A stretch of 64,000 nucleotides of DNA. Source: Castor canadensis (taxonomy: Eukaryota > Chordata > Mammalia > Rodentia > Castoridae). This document shows positions 45,730 to 57,261 of the stretch, in pieces; the first letter of the stretch is position 1; every line of letters begins with the position of its first letter. The notes under the pieces were generated by a model. It made no database searches, had not been told where the DNA came from, and worked only from the letters and a program-made list of their open reading frames with translations. The stretch spans positions 51,961,638 through 52,025,637 of the forward strand of contig NC_133398.1 of the NCBI RefSeq assembly GCF_047511655.1. The letters are read 5' to 3'. The position numbers and the translations under genes are program-made.

Positions 45730-45979
45730 CTAGGCTAAGGGAGCCTATGAGAGTATAGAGCTTTAAAATATGACTTGTCATTGAAAAGACAAGCAGCAAG
45801 AAGTTTGAGGATATTTGGGTGGCAAGAGATAAGGAGGAAAAGGAGCCAAGGGTTAATTTGTGGGGAGCTTCAAATGTAACACTGAGTTTAGAGATAACTG
45901 TGCAGTATATGAGAAACCGTGGTCCAAGTATAAGCCAGGGTTGGTGCAGAAGCGAGATACAGTTACCTATAAAGTTAGT

Positions 45980-46028
<49 letters not shown>

Positions 46029-46330
46029 CCCAAGGAACATAGTGAACAATGGATTTGTAGGGGAGGGGTTATAGGCAGGCAAGCATTTAGGAGATTTTTA
46101 TATTATTGTCCAAAGGAGGACTGATAAAGCTTGAACTAAGGCAGTAGCAGTGTGAGTACAGAGAGGCAGTGGGTCCAAGGACATTTGGAAGGTGAAATGG
46201 CAGGATTGGTTTTTGAGAATAAAAGTTGGGGTTGTTGAAGAATGAGGCCAGATTTCTATTTTGAGGATCTGACGGACTGTGATCACATGGTGAACAGGCA
46301 AAGGAAACACGGCTGGGCCATATGGTGGCG
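45730..46330. repeat. Probable ancient mammalian repeat with (TA)n inside
   Basis: 'gatatttgggtggcaagaga', 'gaactaaggcagtagcagtg' and 'gaatgaggccagatttctat' resemble a widespread old interspersed repeat whose family I cannot name with confidence. The frames of 100-139 codons here owe part of their length to the TA repeat. Confidence 0.35.
45981..46026. repeat. (TA)n microsatellite
   Basis: About 22 uninterrupted TA units. All six frames through it read Ile-Tyr repeats. Confidence 0.98.
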
Positions 46331-46599
46331 AGGGGGGAAGGAAGATGATGAATCAGTGAAGAGATTTATAACCCGATTGAAAAAATCCAAACCCCAGGTC
46401 TCTTCTGCTTCTGTCAATGGCAAATTCAGAAAAGAGAAACTATTCAGGTAATCTGGTAGAAAGAAGCCTTTACATAATCTGTAGCTTTGACTTTCCTGCC
46501 CTGAACCATTCAAATAATACTGTAATCACCAGAGACTTATAAGAGTCCTGTCCATTTGAACAATTTATTAAATATTGAATATTAATATGGCTGGCATTA

Positions 46600-46775
46600 C
46601 TATGTTCCTGGCATTACCTTACATAATTTATGTGTATCATTCTATAGACATTTTATGTAGAAGAAATTATTTATTATGATTCTTATTTGACAAAATCTGC
46701 ATCTCAGTGAGGTAAAGTGACTTGTTCAAGGCCACATATCTGACTGAACCAGGTCTTGAATTTGGTTCCTCTAAG
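46600..46775 (-). repeat. MIR-family SINE relic
   Basis: 'tgttcctggcattaccttac', 'gcatctcagtgaggtaaagt', 'gacttgttcaaggccacata' and 'accaggtcttgaatttggtt' match antisense MIR in order. Confidence 0.7.
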
Positions 46776-47439
46776 TGTATTATCCACATTTAACTAGTAG
46801 GTCATGTTTTTTCAAACTGCCAAAACTAGTTGTGAAATCGATTTAGTATCAATTAACATTTTAAAACAATGAATAAAATTTTAAAATATCAGCATCCATC
46901 ACACATACTAAAGCTAATTATTGCTTTGTAAGCCTTTTGTTCTCCCTGACCCCACCCACACAAAAAGTTAGGATTGCAACATGTACATGTTCAATATTGA
47001 GGGTGAACATGGGCTGGAGGTGTTCTGAGAGAGAAAAGCCCTTTAATTTGGGATAGCAGAATGTTTCACAGAGCAGGTACTTTCACTGAACCTTTAAGGA
47101 TGGCAAAATTTCATTCTGGACGATTGGTTATTACATTTCACACAAAGTGGATGTACCTTTTGAGTATCATCTTGTAAGAGGTCCTTCAAATGCTTTTGCT
47201 GGAAAGCACTGACTACTTGGGCCCACAAATTAACTAAAAACAGAAGGAAAAACTTGGCATCTCCATCTCCATTTTGTATCTGTTGTCTTTTTCTCTGAGC
47301 TAGGAAGGACAGGAATGACAAGGGAGTGAAACTATCCCTAAGGAACAGTGGAGCCTTGCAGACAGACCACCCCTCCAGATGAGGACCATTACCTATAATG
47401 ATGAGGCTGCATCCTGGAGCAGGAGTAATCATGTCTTGG
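46776..47439. other. Unassigned DNA
   Basis: A 112-codon minus frame at 47094-47432 has no domain. It may be part of the internal or flanking sequence of the LTR that follows. Confidence 0.3.
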
Positions 47440-47740
47440 GAACTTGATCGCTCCGCTCAAGTGATGTCAGTCATAACAAGGACTTAGATAATGGTCAACC
47501 AGGCCCCACTTGATCACTCAAACATACCTGTGACGGAGACTGTTCACCTATGTATACCTTTTGTCTCCTGCCCTAATTCTATATCTATTTGAAATTAAAG
47601 TTCCTGCCCGTACCCCAAAGATGGCTGAAGAGAGGCTGAATGTTTACCTTGCTTCTTTCCACGGCATGTCCCAAACCGTATAATAAATCTCCTTTCTCTG
47701 CCTTTCACCATGTCTCTTTATTTGATGTATAGGGGAGAGT
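47440..47740 (+). mobile_element. Probable solo ERV LTR (3' region)
   Basis: A polyadenylation-type region ('cgtataataaatctcctttc', with AATAAA at 47682-47687) is followed by 'tctctttatttgatgta', typical of the R-U5 part of a retroviral LTR. Upstream is a moderately GC-rich segment with 'cctgcccgtaccccaaagat'. No gag, pol or env is visible. The borders and class are uncertain. Confidence 0.4.
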
Positions 47741-49544
47741 GGTCAGACCTGACATGTGGAAGTCTAGGAGTTTGGGCCTAGGATTCTAAACTCTGGTTTC
47801 AATCTTAGAGATTATGTTTTAAGGATACTAAGCAAAACCAAAAGAGTCAGGGAATGGAATCCCTACATCATAGGCTGCATTTGAGTTTTGGCCATGTGTA
47901 TCCACTTCGCCTTCTTCAAAGGAGCTCCAGTTTCTTTGAGAAATTAGCTATCTGTTAGGGGGAAAATAGCTGGTTGTTAATACAGTGATCCTCTGTCAAG
48001 TTAAGGAATGGCCATGGGACTGAAGCTGGCTGTGATTTACTCATTCCCATGTTTGCTGCCTGCTGCTGCTGTGTCTGCTGCTTCCGCATTCTCCCTTGCT
48101 CCTTGCTATGTGTGTTCCCTAACTTCCAGCCCATCTCGTATCTTGCTAATACCTATCTGAGATCTTAAGTTAGACCCCCAGCTGTAGCAATGATCTTCCT
48201 TTCTTACAATATCTCACTGAAAATCTCCACAGCACCTGTACATTAAATGTGTTACAGAAAGAATTTGGGACTTAGATGGAGGCCCTGCTCTGAAGTTTGA
48301 ACCCAGTTTTTATTGAGGACAATTTTCAATGTCCTTTTTTTCTTTTTTCCATCATTGTCTCTCCAGAACTGGAAAAGCTTTTGTGCTTAGAAGTTTTTAT
48401 GACTTTAAGAAGTCCTCTCAGTTGTTAAAATGACTTAAAAAAATGTAAATAATTGCCTTAATGCAAAAAGGATGTTTCCTAAAATAAAAAAAAATTAGGC
48501 TTAAATTGAAGTTTCCTGGTCTAAAAAGAAAAAATCAAAACCACTCAATCAACAAGGCTAAGCCTTCTCCCCCTGTCAGAATGTTTACTGGGAATTCTGT
48601 TGCTCGCTCAGATGATTGAGAGGATTAGAATGAGGGAATGAAGGGGAGAGGAGACATTGCCTCAGGCAGAAAGGGAACCAGAACAAGGGGAAAATGTTCT
48701 GAGAAAGCAAAAAATGTGGGCAAAGCAAAATTATTTTTAAAGACATTAAGAGGTTGGGGTGGGGTAAAGAGAGGAGGAGGAGGCAAGGAAAATATATGGA
48801 AGAAAAAAATAAGAGAGCTGGAATGAAGTTTGGTCTGGTTTTAATTTGTGTCAATTGACAAATCCATGAAACTGTTCTAGGCATGAGTACCCTTCCATAA
48901 TGTAAGAAACTGAAACCAGTCCAGAATACATTTTCCTCCTCTTCCTAAAAATATGATACATCCCGAAGATAGAGGCAACATCTCTATCTTTGTTCCTTGT
49001 CTCTGGCTCCATGTGCTCCCTGTCCGTTCTTATAATATCTCTATTCCTGTACAATTCAGAGCTTGTATAATTAGGGGAATTAAAGATATGCATGAACATA
49101 AAATGTGTGTGTTTAATTGTGCTGTCAAGTCAAAAATGATAAAGACAAGTGGTGGATGAACAAAATTCCTCTTTTAAGATTTTGTTGAAAACTTTTGATC
49201 CTCAAAGACACCCATTTCCGGCACTCTCTCCAACTTTGGAGTGAGATGAAAGAATTTTGTTCAACTGTGTCACTTGTTCATGTTCAAATGTATTTTTAAA
49301 TTTTTACTTGCTGAATTCTGAAAAGAATTTAGAGATGATTAGGCAGGTATGCTTGACTTGGTGAAAGTTTCTATAGAATGTTAGCTTTGTTGATTCACCA
49401 TGGGTAAATTAGTGGCAGTGAGAAGCAATTAACTGACAAAGTGAAAAAAATTTCTAAAAGACAGTCAGAAGATGAACAATCTGGTAGGATATGGGTGAAA
49501 GGCATGATGAGGTTTGCACAGAAGAAGAAATAGAAACGTTTTCA
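47741..49544. other. Unassigned DNA, purine-rich in the middle
   Basis: 48640-48830 is rich in A and G (GGAGGAGG and GGGGTGGGG runs) and gives low-complexity frames on both strands. No repeat family or exon was recognised. Confidence 0.35.
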
Positions 49545-49890
49545 TAAACATATGAAGAAGTGATCAACTTGATCAAGATATTGAAAATTGAAATCACAGA
49601 AAGATATTTTCAGACCCAGTCACTAGGCAAAAATGAAAAATTCAGGCTCTACTAAAATTTGATAAGACAACAGAGCCCTCACACAATGTTGGTAAGTTGG
49701 TAGGTGTAATTAGGCCAAATCACTTGGGAAGAACTTTGGTTTATTCTAATGAGACACTTGTATGTAATGTAAGGTCCTCAAATTTCACAAAGTATCTATA
49801 AGAGAAAATTTATAAAAATGTTTCTGTGATCATATTTTTATTCCCCAAAAATATGAAAAAAATCTATGAGTCTGTTAATCACCTTTCAGT
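49545..49890 (+). mobile_element. Old L1M ORF2 C-terminal relic
   Basis: 'catatgaagaagtgatcaac', 'ttttcagacccagtcactag', 'cctcacacaatgttggtaag' and 'cacttgggaagaactttggt' align in order with the ORF2 C-terminal region of old L1s. Full of indels. Confidence 0.6.
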
Positions 49891-49894
49891 TACT

Positions 49895-49985
49895 CCAGTA
49901 AATACCTGTAATAAATCAACTTCAAAGGAGGAAAGGTTTAGTTTAGACTTAGTTTTAAGTCACAGCATGTCTGTACAACTGTATA
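49895..49985 (-). mobile_element. MaLR LTR 3' fragment
   Basis: 'agtaaatacctgtaataaat', 'caaaggaggaaaggtttagt' and 'tttagacttagttttaagtc' are the antisense of the LTR end seen at 1150-1231. Confidence 0.45.
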
Positions 49986-50204
49986 CATAGCCTCATTTGA
50001 ATAACAGGTCAAAATATCTAAATTTGAGGTGTGGATCTCTTGTTCCAAATCCTAGCTTCTACCTGTGATAGGTCATGGTCTAAATTTTAGACAAAGTTTC
50101 AGATGGGATCTGTGATTCTGCTTCAGGAAGATAATGTTAGTGGTGTCCAGAGATAGTTTTATAACTATGTTTAAAAACAAATGCCAATGTTATATTAGTA
50201 CAAT

Positions 50205-50375
50205 GGTCAGAGGGCAGACAAAGATGTAAATTCTGGCTTTGCCATTTCCGACTTGTGAGATCTTGGTCAAATCACTTCCCTTCTGTTCTGAACTTCGGGT
50301 TTCCTCACCTGCAATATAGGTATATGGACCCATGTTTTGGTAAGAGTTTTAAAAATTGAGTATTATAACTACATA
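50205..50375 (+). repeat. MIR-family SINE relic
   Basis: 'aattctggctttgccatttc', 'gatcttggtcaaatcacttc' and 'ggtttcctcacctgcaatat' are a clear sense MIR core. Confidence 0.75.
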
Positions 50376-50544
50376 TACCTCCCTTAGGTGTGTCTTATCT
50401 ATTGTCTTAGTAAGCACCATGAAGACACAAATCATGTCTAATTTATTTTTGAAAAAACTTCATGGCACTGTACACTAATCCTTTTAAAGAACTTTTATTG
50501 GACTAGAATTTTTACAGTTGTTATTCATTAAAGCCTCATGGAAA

Positions 50545-50665
50545 ATGTATAGAGGTGGCTTTATCGCTTTCCTGAGTCTCAGAAATGAAGGTAGTTGCCT
50601 GCTAGTGAGTGGTTGGATTTGAATCTAGATCTGCTTGCCTATGTTCTTTTTACCATGCCATGATG
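50545..50665 (-). repeat. MIR-family SINE relic
   Basis: 'ctgagtctcagaaatgaagg', 'gttgcctgctagtgagtggt' and 'ggatttgaatctagatctgc' fit antisense MIR. Confidence 0.6.
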
Positions 50666-51889
50666 TGACCTCCAGCTGTGTTCAGCTCATGTTTGTTTAA
50701 TGAATTCAAGGATCTTACTTTCAATAAATGAATCTTCCCTTGGGCTACCCCAAATCCTTCCTTTCTGAAAGTAATAAGGCCTCTGTGGGGTAGAGTTACC
50801 AACCACACACAGATGCATTGCCAGGTTGGTTTAGGCAGAAAGCTGTGGCCCTAAGAAAGGAAGCCTAGGGTATGTTAAACTTTTATGGAGTGAGAAGACT
50901 GTGGGAAGTCTAGTGTATGGGGCACCTCTGGGAGGTCAGGTTTCAATCCATACTGAGGAGAGGGTAGATAGGAAAATAAATGAAAATTGGCATGAAAGCA
51001 CTGGATATGTGACAAAGAAGGGAGGTAGGAGGAGACATAAAGATATAAACAGGGACTTAGTAATAACATAGTACCTGAAGAAAAGGCATGAAACTGTGGT
51101 TGGCTTTGAGTGTAGAAATGTGAGTTAAAAATTCTTTTTTCTACTCTTCTATATTCAAAATTTTTACAATGAGCAGTTCTTGTAGTGCAAAATAACTTAC
51201 GAGCTTTACTTTAAAAATACTTTGCTTTTTCTCTCTATAGATTTGCAATACAGAGCAGAATCACATAGGGTTTTATTTATTTGTTTGTTTTTCTGTTTTG
51301 AACCTGTGGGAACCTTGAAAATATTCTGATCTGAGTCCCCTCTTCCTTACCTAATAATCAACCACAATACCCACATGCCTACTGCATATAGGAGATTTTG
51401 CCAAACATAGGGTAAATCAAGAGGAATAATATATGAGCAGAAGGTGTGTTGGGAGGGAAATTATAACCAGAAGTACATATGCCAGTGTTCACTGCTGCAT
51501 CAAGGATAGATAGAAAGTATTAGAAAGACTGTTAACTCACTTAAGTCTATTCACCAGATAACTATTAACACTATTCTTCAAGTTAAAGGGACTCTTAGTA
51601 TTTTAAGTTTAATAACCAGGTGTAGGGAAAGAATGCCAAGGTTCTGAACAGTTAGGTGTGGCATTTTTAAAATGCTAGTCAGCTTTGTACTTTGTGAGTA
51701 TTGTCTCCAATTTTTGCACCAATAGTTTCTTGTCCTAGCCTTGAGCTCAATTTGAAGGTTAATTTATGCTCTACCTTGTCTTTAATTCAGTTGTTTTATA
51801 AAATGATAATAAAAATTTTACCAAGGCTATCTTCGGAGAGGGAGAAAGAACTCAAGCATTGCTCCTTATTACACATGTAACTTTAATAA
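50666..51889. other. Mostly unassigned DNA
   Basis: 51110-51190 ('ttctatattcaaaatttt', 'acaatgagcagttcttgtag') resembles the tail of an old L1. The rest is unassigned. Confidence 0.35.
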
Positions 51890-52080
51890 TAGTTATCACT
51901 GTTTATTGAACATTTGCCTTGGACTAGGCACTTTATTTGTATCATCTCAGTCCACATGACAATCCTCTTAGGATTTTTTTTCCCTATTACACAATTAAAG
52001 AAATATAATTCACAGGAGTTTAGTAATTTTTCTACTATTCCATGTGTATAATTATGAGGTATGGACTGCTAATTTTGAGT
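51890..52080 (-). repeat. MIR-family SINE relic
   Basis: 'gtttattgaacatttgcctt', 'ggactaggcactttatttgt', 'tcagtccacatgacaatcct' and 'ccctattacacaattaaaga' match antisense MIR. Confidence 0.65.
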
Positions 52081-52089
52081 TCATGATCT

Positions 52090-52215
52090 TAATTACTTCT
52101 CTCCTAAGTCCTCTTTGGATAAGTTATTTACCTCTCTGAGACTTAGTTTTGTCATTCAAACAGTAGAGAAATTATTTCCTCCTTTGTAGTTTTGGTGGGA
52201 GAAAAATCAATAAAC
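52090..52215 (+). repeat. MIR-family SINE relic
   Basis: 'ctttggataagttatttacc', 'tctctgagacttagttttgt' and 'cattcaaacagtagagaaat' are a sense MIR core, lying back to back with the antisense MIR to its left. Confidence 0.6.
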
Positions 52216-52224
52216 TGATATGAA

Positions 52225-52556
52225 TGCGTGAATCTCCTCAAAATTCACATTCTGAAATTTTAACCCCTCAAGGTGATGGTCTTAGGAGCTGGGCCTTTGG
52301 AAGGTGACTCCGTTATGAGGAATCAGCCATCATGATTAGGATTCATGTCCTTATAAAAGAGACCCAGGGAGCTAGCCTGTCCTTTCCATCACAAGAAAAT
52401 GTTATCTATGACTAGAAAAAGCCCCCACTAGACACCAAATCAGCCTTGATCTTAAATTTCTCTGCCTCCAGAATTATGAGAAATCAACCCATGTTATTTA
52501 TAAGCCACCCAGTCTAAGGTATTTTGTTATAGCAATCCAAATGGGCACAGGCAAAT
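52225..52556 (+). mobile_element. MaLR/MLT-type solo LTR
   Basis: 'gaaattttaacccctcaagg', 'gggcctttggaaggtgactc', 'catgtccttataaaagagac', 'agacaccaaatcagccttga', 'tctctgcctccagaattatg' and 'ccacccagtctaaggtattt' follow the LTR order from U3 through the TATAAAAG box to the end. Same family type as 3331-3803. Confidence 0.7.
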
Positions 52557-52672
52557 GTGAAGCATGTAGTGGGGGTTCAATAGAGATGGTTATTCTTTAA
52601 GACAAAACTAGAAGCTTCAGAACTGATGCTTAGTGATGAGCTCATTGGTTGAACTTAAGTCTTTGGGTTAGT

Positions 52673-52801
52673 GAGTTTCTGTTGCTGTGACAAAATGCCT
52701 GACATAGACATCTGAAGGGAGGAAAGATTTGTTTTGTCTCATGGTCTCAGTCCATCATGACCAAGAGGGCATGGTATAGCAGCAGGGGAGAAGGTGGGAG
52801 G

Positions 52802-52862
<61 letters not shown>

Positions 52863-52957
52863 GAAGGACACACCAGAGATACGTTCTTCTAATCTAGGTG
52901 CTTTTCAATTTGATTAGATTGACAATCAAGATTAACCATAATGGTCTTCCATCTCAG
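52673..52957 (-). mobile_element. MT/ORR1-like LTR with (GA)n in its middle
   Basis: The left end ('gtttctgttgctgtgacaaa', 'ggaggaaagatttgttttgt') and right end ('gattgacaatcaagattaac') are the two ends of a rodent MaLR LTR in antisense. The centre is shortened and occupied by the (GA)n tract at 52798-52860. Confidence 0.6.
52798..52860. repeat. (GA)n microsatellite
   Basis: About 30 GA units with one AA interruption. Confidence 0.98.
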
Positions 52958-52961
52958 TTTT

Positions 52962-53687
52962 TTTTTTCAAGTTTATGGAGTTTGCTCAATAAAGAAAAGA
53001 AAATTCTCAACTAAAAACATGTATGCAAAAGAAGAACAAGAAGATAAGATAATTCCATTTCAAATTATTTATGTAGGAGCCAAAAGAAAGGATAAATAAA
53101 AAAGTAAGAAGCAGAGTTTAAAACAAAACCATGCACATTGGGATAAAAATGCAATCAGCTGCTTTCATTTTTTTGCCTGATTATCAGCAAGTGTGCTAAA
53201 CAGTAATATATAGAGAGCACTCTGGTCTTCAGAACCAGAGCTGATTTTATGGACAGTGTTAGTACATTTCCACAGGGTCCCACGTTTAGAAGAATTCTGT
53301 GTCATCATGCCTACCAAATTAGCCACTGATTTGTAGCTAAACATGCATAGCCAGAACCTTTGGTACCCCTTCCTCATTGAAAGCCCTTGGTTCAATGAAC
53401 TCTTTCCCAGGAGATCTCTTGGAATGCTGTATTAGCAGATTTTTCTTTTCTTTTTGTTTTTGTTAGCAAGCACTCTTTGAAATTATATATAATGCATATT
53501 ATGCATGAAACTCTAGGTGTGTAAGAATGAAAGTATTACAGAAAAAAGTGGCCTGCCTATTTTTTAAGAAGGAAAAATAACAGTACAGAGGCCAAAATGC
53601 ACATGTTGAAGACTTCCTTAGGGGGAAGTTTCAAATTTCTGCTTATGAGTAAATTTACATAGAATCTGGATATCCGTGTTTCTTAAA
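52962..53687. other. Unassigned DNA
   Basis: No recognised repeat. A 76-codon minus frame at 53165-53395 has no motif. Confidence 0.35.
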
Positions 53688-53742
53688 ACACCCAGATCTT
53701 TTTAGTGTGCAGCTGAGGTTGAGAACCACTGAAAAATAAACT
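53688..53742. repeat. MER5-like hAT terminus
   Basis: 'acccagatctttttagtgtg' and 'gctgaggttgagaaccactg' match the end of MER5-type hAT elements. Only one terminus is visible. Confidence 0.45.
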
Positions 53743-53982
53743 TGCTGGAAGCAGTGGACAATCTTGGCAAGCATTTATATAATGTCTTTTATAATCCTCT
53801 AGAGTGTCTATATGTGATTAACTTTGTATTTCTAGAGTAACTAGAGCTTTGTATACAGTAGGTGCTTAGCCAAATTTTATTGACAGATGGGACATCAAAT
53901 ATGAATTTAATACCTTTGTTAAGGAACATTGTTGACACAATCTGGATCTAAGCTTTTTGGACCTTTTTTAAAAAGTTTGCCA

Positions 53983-54074
53983 GCTGGAGGCATGGCTCAG
54001 TGGTAGAGTACTTTCCTAGCAAGCACAAGACCCTGAGTTCAAACCCCAGCACCACCAAAAGTAAAAATAAAAAT
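53983..54074 (+). repeat. Well-preserved ID-like tRNA-derived SINE
   Basis: Pol III A box TGGCTCAGTGG (53993-54003) and B box GAGTTCAAACC (54035-54045) are both clear. The tail is A-rich (54053-54074). Target-site copies GTTTGCCA lie at 53975-53982 and 54075-54082. This is the stand-alone form of the module that ends the composite SINEs in this window. Confidence 0.85.
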
Positions 54075-54117
54075 GTTTGCCACCACCTGGACAATTAAAA
54101 AGTTACATTTAAAAAAT

Positions 54118-54875
54118 ATCACATGATATTACCAAATAAATCTAACAAAAAACTTACAAATCTTTTATACTAAGTACTGGGGAAATTTTTAAGAAGGTCT
54201 AAATAAATGAAGCTACACAATGTTCATTGATTAAAAGATGTCATAATGTAAAAATGTCAGTTACTCCCAAATTGACAAGTAAGTTCAGTATAATTCCACT
54301 TGAAATCCCAGGAGGCTTTTCTGTAAGAATTAGCAAGATGAGCCTAAATGTAGCTAATATAGCCAAACAATTTTTGAGAAAAGATTGAGGAAGAAGAACA
54401 AAGTTGAAGGAGACATCCATCCTATCTAATTTCAAGATTTAATTACTGTAGTAATTACCCACACTGTGATATTGGTTAAAGGATAGACAAATATGAAGGA
54501 AATAGAATAGAGTTTGCAAATAAACCTATACATGTACAATTAGTTGATTTGCAATAAAGATGCCAAGGTAAATTTTCAACTGACTTTTCAATGGGGAACA
54601 ATATTTGCCACAGACGGATATGAATGAATTGGGTAACTGATCTTGATCTGTGTTCCATACCACGCAAAAAAATTAATTTGAAATGGATCTGAAAATTATC
54701 CTAGGCCTCATATGAATGTTAAAACTATAAAAATCTCTAGAAGCTACACAATCTTGGGTCAAGGAATGATACTTAATAGGACATAAGAAAACATTAATAA
54801 TGAAAGAAAAATATGATAAATTGTTCTTAAAAAGGAAAAAGAAAGAAAAAACCCAGAAAACTAAAAACCAAGCCA
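54118..54875 (+). mobile_element. Ancient L1M ORF2 relic
   Basis: The order 'ttgaaatcccaggaggcttt', 'agaagaacaaagttgaagga', 'aaaggatagacaaatatgaa', 'tttttcaatgggga'-like and 'ttgaaatggatctgaaaatt' follows the ORF2 region downstream of the reverse transcriptase. Only decayed frames remain. Confidence 0.6.
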
Positions 54876-54914
54876 CAGACTAAGAAAAAAAATGTATGTG
54901 AAAGGTCAACAGAG

Positions 54915-55180
54915 AAATGCAACGTTTCTGGTGTTGAAGATGGAGAAAGGGAGTGATAAGCCAAAGAATGTAGGTGATCTCTAGAAGTTGGAATAGATGA
55001 AACCTTCTTGAGGCCTAGAGCCTCAAGAAAGAAATATATTTCAGCCGACACTCTTGCTTTCAGCCCAGTGAGACTCCTGTGGGAATTTTAACCTATAGGA
55101 CTGCAAGGTAACAGATTTGTGTTGTTTGGAGCTGCTAAATTTGTGGCATTGTTACAGCAGCAATATAAAGCTAATACAAT
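54915..55180 (+). mobile_element. MLT1-like LTR 3' part
   Basis: 'gataagccaaagaatgtagg', 'gtgttgtttggagctgctaa' and 'cattgttacagcagcaatat', then 'aaagctaatacaa' match the end of an MLT1-type MaLR LTR. Confidence 0.6.
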
Positions 55181-55182
55181 TC

Positions 55183-55660
55183 CTGAGGATTTTCTATGTA
55201 AACGATTTATGTCTGTATACACAGTTTTACTTCTTCCTTTTTAATCATAATGACTTTTACTACTTTGATTTTCATACTGTCCTGTATAAGAAAGAACTCT
55301 AGTTCACTGTTGAACAGAAAAGGTGCAAACAGACATTCTTGTCTTGCTCTCCATTTTTGGGGAAAGTAGTCAGCTCTATATCTTTCACTATCATGTTAGC
55401 TGTAGTCTTTTCATAATTACTGTGTGTCAGTTGAAGAGGTTCTCTTCCTAGTTTACTAAGAATGTATATCAAAGAAATGTTAAATCTTCTTAAATGCTTT
55501 TTTTTTTTGCAACTATTGAAATGATTCTATGACTTTACCTCCTTTTTTTCCCTACCAGTGTGGCAAATTACGTATGGATTTTTGAATGTCCAACCAAGTT
55601 CTTGAGATTAACCCCTTTTTATGTACAGATAGATTTGAGTTGCTAAATTTTGTTGAGAAT
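55183..55660 (-). mobile_element. Ancient L1M reverse-transcriptase relic, antisense
   Basis: 'gttttacttcttccttttta', 'ggtgcaaacagacattcttg', 'atcatgttagctgtagtctt' and 'ttaaatgcttttttttttgc' follow the antisense reverse-transcriptase region of old L1s. It faces the plus-strand L1 relic at 54118. Confidence 0.6.
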
Positions 55661-55669
55661 ATTTACATG

Positions 55670-56235
55670 TATATAATTTATTCCAGCATAACAAATTACC
55701 AAAGGCTGAATAACTTAAAACAAAACATATTATCTCAGTTTCTGTGGGTCAGGAACTGGCATGGTTTAGTTGGATTTTCAGTTTAGGATCCCACAAGGCA
55801 ACAATGAAGGTATTGGCTATACTGCATTCTTATCTGAAGGCTCAACTGGAGAGATTCTGCTTCCAAGCTTGTTCAGCTTGTTGTTAGAATTCATTTCCTT
55901 ATCACTGCACAAAATGAGGACCCGGCATCTTGCTAACTATTGTCCAAAGGTTGCTTTTAGTCCTTTGAGACACCCTCACTTCTTTGTCATATGGATATTC
56001 CACCTTGGCCACTTCTTCAAAGTCAGGTAAGAGACATCTCTAGATGAGTCTACTCATCTCTAGATGAGTCTAGACATAGTCTTATTCAATATAATTATGG
56101 GAATGATATTCTATCACTTTTGTCATATTTTATTTGTTAGAAGCAAGTCAGTTCCAACCTACACTCAAGTGGGAGGGGATTATACAAGGGCATGAACACC
56201 AGGAGGTGGTGGACTACCCCAGATCTGTCTATCAC
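55670..56235. repeat. Ancient interspersed repeat, class uncertain
   Basis: 'cataacaaattaccaaaggc', 'ttatctcagtttctgtgggt', 'ttatctgaaggctcaactgg', 'gaagcaagtcagttccaacc' and 'caagtgggaggggattatac' match a common old mammalian repeat, probably an LTR. Internal 20-bp duplication at 56035-56074. Confidence 0.5.
56035..56074. repeat. 20-bp tandem duplication with a small inverted repeat
   Basis: Two units starting CATCTCTAGATGAGTCTA differ only in the last two bases. The junction creates AGATGAG-TCTA-CTCATCT, a 7-bp-arm hairpin. Confidence 0.85.
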
Positions 56236-56999
56236 AGCATCTTTGTTCTTGAGAGCTTGTCATTTTCTTGTCTTTGGATGTCTTTGTCAGTTACTGTTAT
56301 TAAATCTATGCAGATCATATTTGAAAATGCTTTCCATTTTCATATATTTCTTTTAATTTTTCTTACTTCTAACTGATTTCCAGAATCAAAGCTAGGTTGA
56401 ATTGTTAATAGGTACATTGAAGCTTTTGTTAGTAGAAGATATTTAAAACCAAACCAAAACAAAACAAAAAAAATGCTCTTGAAAACAACATCATTAGTAT
56501 TTTGGTTTTTCTTTTTTGACATAAGGAATGAGTCTACAATAGCTACCATAAAGTATTGGTTATTTCTCAAGTCTCAGCCAAGGGCCTCTGGGAGCTTTAT
56601 TCATGTTTATCTTTTGTCAGTCAACCTTCATAACGGTTCTTGACAGAGTTTCAGAAGAATTCAACTTGAATAGTTCACAACATATACAGTGAATTTCTTT
56701 CAACTGATCTGGATTGGAAAATTAACAGCTGGTGATAACAAGGTATATACACTGGCAGTAACAATTTAATCTTACTGCATAGTTCTTGTGTTTTTGATGA
56801 TTAAAATCAAAATGACTCCTTTTTTATTTTTCCTTTTAACTCTCACTAGCTACACATTGGTATAAATAGGTCACCAAATGCATATTAAACCCTTGAGTTT
56901 AGAAATTTGATTTACTTTTCAACTTAAAGCAAAGATTGGGCACTGGTCATTCCTTTGCAATAGAATAACAACTTAACCTAAAGATGCTCTCATAGTTAA
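56236..56999. other. Unassigned DNA
   Basis: No recognised repeat or exon. An A/C-rich patch (aaaccaaaccaaaacaaaac) lies near 56447. Confidence 0.35.
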
Positions 57000-57250
57000 G
57001 CAGGAAAGTGGGGGGCATGGAGCTCTCGAGTCAATCAGAGCCTGTTTAAACTGTGACACTGTCTCTCAATAGCTTACTGAAGCTAGCTAATAGCTCCAAG
57101 CCCTCCTTTCTTCACTTGTAAAATAAGTACAAAAGTATTACTTAGTTCAAAGAGTTGTGGGAGAATTAAATGAGGTAATTTATGCACAATGTTCAGCATA
57201 GGTTTGACACACAGTAAGAACTTAATAAATGTTAGCAATTACTATTCCTG
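57000..57250 (+). repeat. MIR-family SINE relic
   Basis: 'cttcacttgtaaaataagta', 'gtgggagaattaaatgaggt', 'gacacacagtaagaacttaa' and 'taaatgttagcaattactat' give a long sense MIR including the 3' end. Confidence 0.75.
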
Positions 57251-57261
57251 TAATTGTAAAG

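Noticed and set aside
45614-46124. Frames of 101-139 codons with Ile-Tyr repeats
   Set aside because: They are read through the (TA)n tract at 45981-46026; any frame through TA repeats is open. No domain outside the repeat.
47094-47432. 112-codon minus frame
   Set aside because: No recognisable domain; lies next to a probable LTR and is likely chance.
53983-54074. Possible tRNA gene
   Set aside because: Has A and B boxes, but the body does not fold as a full cloverleaf and it has an A-rich tail and target-site duplication, so it is a SINE.
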